In this document: positions 58,466-64,000 of the stretch, one piece after another | Numbering within the stretch: position 1 is the first letter of the stretch | How the letters are laid out: each line of letters opens with the position of its first letter | Position numbers and translations under genes: made by a program | The notes under the pieces: model-generated | Databases searched by the model: none | The model's input: only the letters and a program-made list of their open reading frames with translations | Told to the model about the DNA's origin: nothing | DNA from: Methylotenera sp. | Lineage (GTDB): Bacteria > Pseudomonadota > Gammaproteobacteria > Burkholderiales > Methylophilaceae | DNA: 64,000 nt | Reading direction: 5' to 3' | Assembly: GCA_030693535.1 (NCBI GenBank) | Contig: JAUYAL010000046.1 | Span: 1-64,000, forward strand

Positions 58466-61237
58466 ATGGATTCATTATTTTTAATGCTGGGCTTATTTGC
58501 ATTAGTCGTTACTATCGGTGGCTTTGTGGGCTTTTTATCACTATTCACTTCTAATAATAAAGATGAAAAATTACGAGAAATAGAACGTGAAACGAGTAAG
58601 CTTAGTTTAGAAATCACGCGATTAAGCACGCGATTAGATATACTTAAACAATCTTTAGAAAATCCCCCACAACCAGCCGCTTCAGCACAAATGGCAACAC
58701 TGAAAGTTGATATCCCCAGTCTAACCATTGAGGCGATGCCACAGATTGAAGATACAATTGCAAGCCCTGAGTTATCAATAAGAGAGGCTGTGCATCCCAC
58801 AGAAATCACTCAACCAGATGAAATAAAAACAACTAAGCCAGCTTATGTGCGCCCATTCATAAAGCTCGCTGAACCAAATTTTATTGAGCGTGGAATTTCT
58901 TACGCCAAAAACTGGTTATTAGGTGGCAATACCTTAGTGCGTTCTGGTATCGTGATTTTATTTATAGGTATTAGCTTTTTACTTAAATACGCAGCTGATC
59001 ATAGTCATATACCAATCGAATTTCGCTTAATGACTATCGCATTAGGTGGCATTGTTTTGCTAGCGCTAGGTTGGCGCCTGCGCTATAAACGTCCGCAGTA
59101 TTCATGGGCGCTTCAAGGTGGCGGTATTGGTATTTTATACCTGACTATTTTTGCTGCGCTAAAGCTTTACCAGCTTATTCCAGCCACACCTGCATTTGCC
59201 TTATTAGCCGTCGTTGCATTTTTATCTGCCTTAATTGCCGTTAAACAATCTGCCATGCCACTGGCCGTCTTGGGGTTTGCAGGCGGGTTTTTAGCGCCCG
59301 TATTAACCTCCTCAGGCCAAGGTAGTCATGTCGGCTTATTTAGCTATTATTTAGTACTGAATCTAGCGATTGCTTTTGTCGCATTTAGTAAAAGCTGGCG
59401 CCCGCTTAATGTATTGGGCTGGGCATTTACTTTTATTATCGGCACAATTTGGGGTGCAAAAAACTATATTCCAGAGAACTTTGCAAGCACAGAGCCCTTC
59501 CTAATTATTTTCTTCTTGCTGTTTACTGGCATTGCAGTGTTATTCGCCCATCGCCAAGCGGCAAAAGCAAGCGATTACGTTGATGCAACCTTAGTGTTCG
59601 GCACGCCCTTAGTGGCATTTAGCCTGCAATATGCCTTGCTAAGAGACAATACAGCTAGTTCTGGCTATGCGCACTTCGGCCTAGCCTATAGTGCACTAGC
59701 ACTGGGGATCTTTTACCTAGGCTTAGCTTGGTGGATGTTAAACCGCAAGCGCGATACGCTTCAGTTTCTTGGGGAATGCTTTATCGCCTTAGGCATTTGC
59801 TTTATTACGCTCACATTACCACTGGCTCTAGACGGTCGCTGGACCTCAGCTGCTTGGGCCGTTGAAGGCGTTGGCTTGTTATGGGTCGGGCTGCATCAAA
59901 ATCGTAGCTTTCCAATACTTTCAGGCTTGGCATTGCAAATATTAGCTGCGCTCGCGTTTTCTAAAGGTTGGGGGTTGACTGGTTATTCTGAAATCACTAA
60001 CCAAAACATGTACTTAGGGGTTGGCTTTATTGCACTATCAGGTTGGGCTTGCGGTGCATTGTGGAATAAATATCGTCCCCATAAATACCTTTTATTGACT
60101 ACGGCATTAGCCTTATGGGGTTGGTTGTGGTGGGTGGCGTCAGGATTAACCGCAATTGATGAACTCATGCCCTATAAAGTATTTGTGCATGCTGGGCTAG
60201 GCTTTGTAGCCATCACCAGCGTTTTGTTGCCCTTCGTTGCCAGCTTATTCAAGTGGGAAAAACTAGTCAAACTTAGCCTGTTATTATTGCCCGCTATGGT
60301 ATTAGCCCTATTGTGGGATGTCGTTTCGGTAGCCTTTGATCATCAACATCCATTCGCATACTATGGCGCGTACACTTGGTTGGGCACATTCGCCGCCTAC
60401 ATATGGTTACTCAAGCGCGATAGCATACCTAGTGGCGCTCCATTACGCGCACCATTGCCATGGATAGCCACATTGATAGGCATCATGGAATGGCAATATC
60501 AATTAGCAAAATATGTACGCGAATCTAACGTTTGGGAAGATATTGGCTGGGCTATTGTGCCAATTTTAATCGTGCTTGGCATCATTCGCTGGCAGTTCAA
60601 CAAAAAAAATGCTTTAACAACTGAACAGTTAGCTCGCGCCTGGACTTGGTCATGGATAGCCTGTTTTCCGCTGATGGCATTTTTAGTCTCATGGTTTATC
60701 TGGATGTCCCTGAACTCTAGTGGCAATGCGGCACCGCTGCTTTATGTACCATTCATTAATCCGCTGGATATTACACTTGCAGCTGTGATGCTGTTATTAC
60801 TTATTTGGCAACGCGAAGTAAGCAAAAATCTAAATAAACTATCGGGCATAATGCCAATAGCGACTGGCATTATGGGCTTTACTTTACTTAATGGCGTATT
60901 GTTGCGCACCCTGCATCATTGGGTAGGAACACCCTTTGAGTGGGCATCATTATTGAGCAACTCCATTGTGCAAATGTCGTTTACATTCTTATGGGGCTTC
61001 ACAGCATTTATACTCATGTTGCTTGGCCACAGACAGACGCATAGACGCATATGGTTTGCTGGCGCAAGTTTGATAGGCTTAGTAGTCGTTAAAATATTCC
61101 TACTCGATTTAGCCCAAACTGGTTCGATAGAACGAATTATTTCATTCATCGGTGCGGGTATCATGTTGCTGATAATGGGTTATTTTGCGCCCTTGCCACC
61201 TGCAAAAACACAATTAGATAAAGAGGTGTCAGCATGA
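58466..61237 (+). CDS. DUF2339 polytopic membrane protein
   Basis: A 923-residue inner-membrane protein with an N-terminal helix, a short coiled coil (residues about 32-60, EIERETSKLSLEITRLSTRL), a soluble acidic linker to about 140, and then 20 or more hydrophobic segments. The composition and GGNTLVRSGIVILFIGISF/LKYAAD motifs match DUF2339. No function is established. The stop overlaps the start of the DUF3999 gene (ATGA), and the pair is regularly found together. Confidence 0.87.
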   Translation: MDSLFLMLGLFALVVTIGGFVGFLSLFTSNNKDEKLREIERETSKLSLEITRLSTRLDILKQSLENPPQPAASAQMATLKVDIPSLTIEAMPQIEDTIASPELSIREAVHPTEITQPDEIKTTKPAYVRPFIKLAEPNFIERGISYAKNWLLGGNTLVRSGIVILFIGISFLLKYAADHSHIPIEFRLMTIALGGIVLLALGWRLRYKRPQYSWALQGGGIGILYLTIFAALKLYQLIPATPAFALLAVVAFLSALIAVKQSAMPLAVLGFAGGFLAPVLTSSGQGSHVGLFSYYLVLNLAIAFVAFSKSWRPLNVLGWAFTFIIGTIWGAKNYIPENFASTEPFLIIFFLLFTGIAVLFAHRQAAKASDYVDATLVFGTPLVAFSLQYALLRDNTASSGYAHFGLAYSALALGIFYLGLAWWMLNRKRDTLQFLGECFIALGICFITLTLPLALDGRWTSAAWAVEGVGLLWVGLHQNRSFPILSGLALQILAALAFSKGWGLTGYSEITNQNMYLGVGFIALSGWACGALWNKYRPHKYLLLTTALALWGWLWWVASGLTAIDELMPYKVFVHAGLGFVAITSVLLPFVASLFKWEKLVKLSLLLLPAMVLALLWDVVSVAFDHQHPFAYYGAYTWLGTFAAYIWLLKRDSIPSGAPLRAPLPWIATLIGIMEWQYQLAKYVRESNVWEDIGWAIVPILIVLGIIRWQFNKKNALTTEQLARAWTWSWIACFPLMAFLVSWFIWMSLNSSGNAAPLLYVPFINPLDITLAAVMLLLLIWQREVSKNLNKLSGIMPIATGIMGFTLLNGVLLRTLHHWVGTPFEWASLLSNSIVQMSFTFLWGFTAFILMLLGHRQTHRRIWFAGASLIGLVVVKIFLLDLAQTGSIERIISFIGAGIMLLIMGYFAPLPPAKTQLDKEVSA

Positions 61238-62604
61238 AATTAACGCAACTTATTTTCGCCGCTTCAATTTGTTTGCTCAACACAGCAATGGCCGCAGAGT
61301 TTAGGTTAAATGCAACTGGTAGCGAACCGCTCTATCAAACCACGTTGGCAAAAGCGGTTTACCAATATAGTCGTAATGATAACTTGCAAGACCTCACTAT
61401 CAACAATGCAGCTGGCGAGCCAGTGCCTTATGCCTTGCTACCGCATCACGAGCTGCATCAGCAAACGGCCAATATTTTAGATGCAAAACCGCTTAATTTC
61501 TTTCCACTTAAAGATAGTAATCTAAGAAACCCAAGTGATTTAACGGTTCAGATTGATAAAATCGCCAATAGTACATCGGTAAATATCACCACAAAATCAT
61601 TTGATATCACACCAAATGACAACAGCATAGGCGGACAATCTATCTATCTAGTAGATGCAGGCGAAAAACATCCACCATTGCAAACGCTCAGCCTGCATTG
61701 GCAAGGCAATGAAAATATGTTGTTAACGGTCGAGGTTTTAGCCAGTGATGACTTAAAACATTGGACTAACGTAGGCTATGGCGTTCTGCTTAACACATCA
61801 TTAGATGGCAAAGCATTAAGGCAAGATAGCATTCACTTAGATAACGCCACTAAAGCCCGTTATTTGCAACTACGTGGCGCTGACAATGCCACATTTTATA
61901 TTAGTAAAATAAATGCAGAATACCATAACTTACAAGTACTCACGCCTGCACTTCTTTGGCAAGAAGTGCCATTACAACAGCGCGAACAAGCGGATGAAAA
62001 TGGCGTGGTTAACATTGATTATGAATCGCAAGGACGTTACCCCGCAAGCTATTTGCGTGTGCAATTACCGCAAAATAACACTATAACCAGCACCACTATT
62101 TTTGTGAGAAATAGAAGTGATGCAGATTGGCAATATCTCACCAGCGCCTCACTCTATCGGACGGATAAAGCCGGCAAAAACTATAGCAACCCAGACATTT
62201 TTCTTAACGCGACCACCTCCCGTTTTTGGCGACTAAAGTTTAACCAGTCTAGCGGCGGTATAGGCGCGGAAAATCCAAGCTTATCATTAGGCTGGCTACC
62301 ACATACAGTCGTATGGAACGCCCGTGGACAAGCGCCCTTTTCTTTACATGTTGGCGAAAATCCCAATATTGTGAATACGGTAGATATTGCCAGCTTGATT
62401 CCAAATTTTAAATTCAAAAAACTACAAGATATCGCCAGCGCCAGTCTAAAAATTGAACTAAGCACTACCACCGAAGCCGTCATCAATACATGGAAAGCGC
62501 CTATAGATTACAAACGCTGGTTATTATGGGGCGGACTATTGCTTGGTGTATTGCTATTAGCTGGCATGGCATTTTCTTTACTGAAAACCGAAAGAAAAGA
62601 ATAA
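61234..62604 (+). CDS. DUF3999 periplasmic/membrane protein
   Basis: A 456-residue protein with a signal peptide (1-20, ending AMAA), a large periplasmic beta-rich region with two galactose-binding-like modules (LSLHWQGNENMLLTVEVLAS and YLRVQLPQNNTI), and one C-terminal helix (about 425-445, WLLWGGLLLGVLLLAG) with a short basic tail. Coupled to DUF2339 by a 4-base overlap. Function is unknown; a partner of the DUF2339 protein in the envelope is the likely reading. Confidence 0.87.
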   Translation: MKLTQLIFAASICLLNTAMAAEFRLNATGSEPLYQTTLAKAVYQYSRNDNLQDLTINNAAGEPVPYALLPHHELHQQTANILDAKPLNFFPLKDSNLRNPSDLTVQIDKIANSTSVNITTKSFDITPNDNSIGGQSIYLVDAGEKHPPLQTLSLHWQGNENMLLTVEVLASDDLKHWTNVGYGVLLNTSLDGKALRQDSIHLDNATKARYLQLRGADNATFYISKINAEYHNLQVLTPALLWQEVPLQQREQADENGVVNIDYESQGRYPASYLRVQLPQNNTITSTTIFVRNRSDADWQYLTSASLYRTDKAGKNYSNPDIFLNATTSRFWRLKFNQSSGGIGAENPSLSLGWLPHTVVWNARGQAPFSLHVGENPNIVNTVDIASLIPNFKFKKLQDIASASLKIELSTTTEAVINTWKAPIDYKRWLLWGGLLLGVLLLAGMAFSLLKTERKE

Positions 62605-62624
62605 AATTCAAAAAAATCAACAAT

Positions 62625-63593
62625 ATGTATTTTTTGCTTATCCCCATCACTTATATCATTTGCCTCATTGTTTTGTTCGTCACTAAAAAGCAGCGAGGCC
62701 TAGCCATTAGCTTAATATTTTGTGCGCTGGCTATTGCCATCGAGCTTTGGGCAATCATGCTGTCCAGGTCTTCTACTGCAGCTATCGGCGTGCTGTTACT
62801 GCCATTTGTTGGCGTGTTGGCAGGGGTTTTGGGCTGGGCGTTTTGCAATCTTCAAGTTGCCAAGCACATAGCTCTTCGTCTGCTCGGCTGGCTGTGTCTT
62901 GTCGGAGCATTGTCTGTATTTGCCTTTGAAGTCAACCAAGTGCTGGATACGGTTAAACTTAACCAGATGCGCGACGCAGAGCATCAAGCACGGTCAGCTC
63001 GTATCAGTCGCAATCATGCCATCATTGCATCCATGCTCGCGCAGAACAAAGGGCGTGAAACCGCCGCTATTGAGCAGTCAATTCGTGAAAAAAGCAATGA
63101 TTCTGAATTTTTACTTGCGGCATTGGCTAACGAGTTTGTGACTGCAGAAACGCTAGACCACTATGCGCACGCTGATGAACTCAGCATCACGCTAACGGTA
63201 CTTCGCAATCCCAATTGTAGCGCGGACACCTTAGCAAGGATTTATCGCACACATAGCCACCCCGATTACTATTTTCAAACTTTAGCATCCAACGCCAACA
63301 CTCCAGCAGAAATATTACGTGAAATCTATCAAAAACCTAGAACCATAACTGGTTTGGATATATGGTTTGCAAAGAACCCTGCCACTCCCGCTGATATTCT
63401 GCTTACGCTCTCGAAGACCAAAGACACCAACGTCATACAAAGTTTGCTTCAAAATCCTAACTTTGACTGCAAATGGATAGCCAAGATAGAACGTAACATT
63501 AAGCAAACCGCACAACCTGATGGCAGCTATAACATGGGCCGATTAACTGAACTCAAAAATGGGTTATGCAGGCTACCCGCTAATATCAAGTAG
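62625..63593 (+). CDS. Membrane protein with LRV-like repeat C-terminus
   Basis: A 322-residue protein. The first 110 residues have four hydrophobic helices; the cytoplasmic remainder has degenerate 20-25-residue helical units with an N(P/A)xxxAxxL pattern (LRNPNCSADTLARI, ASNANTPAEILREI, AKNPATPADILLTL, LQNPNFDCKWIAKI) resembling leucine-rich variant (LRV) repeats. I start at the ATG at 62625; the open frame back to 62490 overlaps DUF3999. I know no named function. Confidence 0.7.
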   Translation: MYFLLIPITYIICLIVLFVTKKQRGLAISLIFCALAIAIELWAIMLSRSSTAAIGVLLLPFVGVLAGVLGWAFCNLQVAKHIALRLLGWLCLVGALSVFAFEVNQVLDTVKLNQMRDAEHQARSARISRNHAIIASMLAQNKGRETAAIEQSIREKSNDSEFLLAALANEFVTAETLDHYAHADELSITLTVLRNPNCSADTLARIYRTHSHPDYYFQTLASNANTPAEILREIYQKPRTITGLDIWFAKNPATPADILLTLSKTKDTNVIQSLLQNPNFDCKWIAKIERNIKQTAQPDGSYNMGRLTELKNGLCRLPANIK

Positions 63594-63643
63594 TTGAACA
63601 TGCCGACAAAAACCTTAAGCCATCACACAGTCAGAAAGCAATT

Positions 63644-64000
63644 ATGAGCAATCAATTCAGCTTAATGCACGAGCGGCGCTTTCGCCCGCTCTTTTTTACC
63701 CAATTTTTAGGGGCTTGCAATGATAATGTTTTTAAAACTGCACTCATCACTTTAGCGGCTTTTCACACAACCAGTCTCACCAGTATTGATGGTGCAACGC
63801 TCGCCACATTGCTACCCGGCTTATTTATTCTGCCATTCTTTTTGTTTTCAGCCACTGCTGGGCAATTAGCCGATAAGTTTGAAAAATCGCAAATTATTCG
63901 TTATGTCAAAGTGTTTGAAATTTGCATCATGCTATTTGCCAGTATAGGTTTTTTTCTACATAACATCTGGCTATTAGCCATAGCACTGTTCATGATGGGC
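63644..64000 (+). CDS. LplT-like MFS transporter, N-terminal part (runs off window)
   Basis: 119 residues are visible: SLMHERRFRPLFFTQFLGA, then NDNVFKTALITL (the NDNxFK motif of LplT-type transporters), and three hydrophobic helices. LplT flips lysophospholipids across the inner membrane for Aas. Here the gene lies 5 kb downstream of the aas-like gene on the same strand. It could also be an N-terminal MFS domain of a longer MFS-acyltransferase fusion, which I cannot tell from this part. Confidence 0.82.
   Translation, partial: MSNQFSLMHERRFRPLFFTQFLGACNDNVFKTALITLAAFHTTSLTSIDGATLATLLPGLFILPFFLFSATAGQLADKFEKSQIIRYVKVFEICIMLFASIGFFLHNIWLLAIALFMMG

Overview
The window looks like chromosome from a betaproteobacterial methylotroph of the Methylophilaceae (Methylotenera/Methylophilus-like). 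The reasons are a 3-hexulose-6-phosphate synthase gene (ribulose monophosphate pathway of formaldehyde assimilation), a bc1 complex plus cytochrome c4, AT-rich codon use, and the gene order mla - ABC transporter - bolA - murA - his - tat - degS-like - nif3 - pet - ssp, which I know from Betaproteobacteria. The genus is an inference. Most of the window is housekeeping; accessory or decayed DNA is confined to an IS3-family element (26.85-28.18 kb) and to a segment that cuts off comM (51.3-52.5 kb).

Layout. 1-0.82 kb: tRNA-Thr/Tyr/Gly/Thr and the 5' end of tuf on the minus strand. 0.8-5.5 kb: sspB, sspA, petCBA (bc1 complex) and a NIF3-family gene, all minus. 5.6 kb: a one-PDZ HtrA protease on plus. 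6.9-18.1 kb: a long minus-strand series read as murA-hisGDC-[hps]-hisBHAFIE-hinT-tatABC; hps breaks the his series and carries its own leader hairpin and terminator. 18.1-23.9 kb: monothiol glutaredoxin, BolA, an ABC-2 exporter and mlaFEDCB (no mlaA in the cluster). 24.0-26.8 kb: a pilin-like gene under a consensus sigma-54 promoter and an orphan membrane histidine kinase. 26.85-28.18 kb: a dead IS3 element. 28.2-37.3 kb: cytochrome c4, engB, trmB, a MidA-type methyltransferase, a PTR1-like reductase, ttcA, topA and a PBP7-type peptidase. 37.5-43.8 kb: an isolated gcvH, a repeat-bearing coiled-coil protein, holC, pepA and lptFG. 43.9-51.3 kb: a [2Fe-2S] protein, a TonB-like protein, mpl, metH and a K+ channel. 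51.3-52.8 kb: small orphan ORFs, a secreted nuclease, a 37-codon stump of comM, and ubiK. 52.9-55.8 kb: outer-membrane protein-glnK-amtB behind a second consensus sigma-54 promoter. 55.9-64.0 kb: an ArsR-type regulator followed by a plus-strand series of aas-like, DUF2339, DUF3999, a repeat-bearing membrane protein and an LplT-like MFS gene that runs off the window.

How it fits together. Respiratory genes (pet, cytochrome c4) and formaldehyde fixation (hps) serve methylotrophic growth. Nitrogen supply is handled by a sigma-54-controlled ammonium module. Envelope upkeep is heavily represented (Mla, Lpt, Tat, murein enzymes, Aas/LplT-like). The most unusual items are a hexulose-phosphate synthase with a C-terminal membrane helix and Ala-rich tail, the comM truncation abutting a nuclease with a translationally coupled small ORF, an ArsR-headed envelope-lipid cluster, and two consensus sigma-54 promoters.
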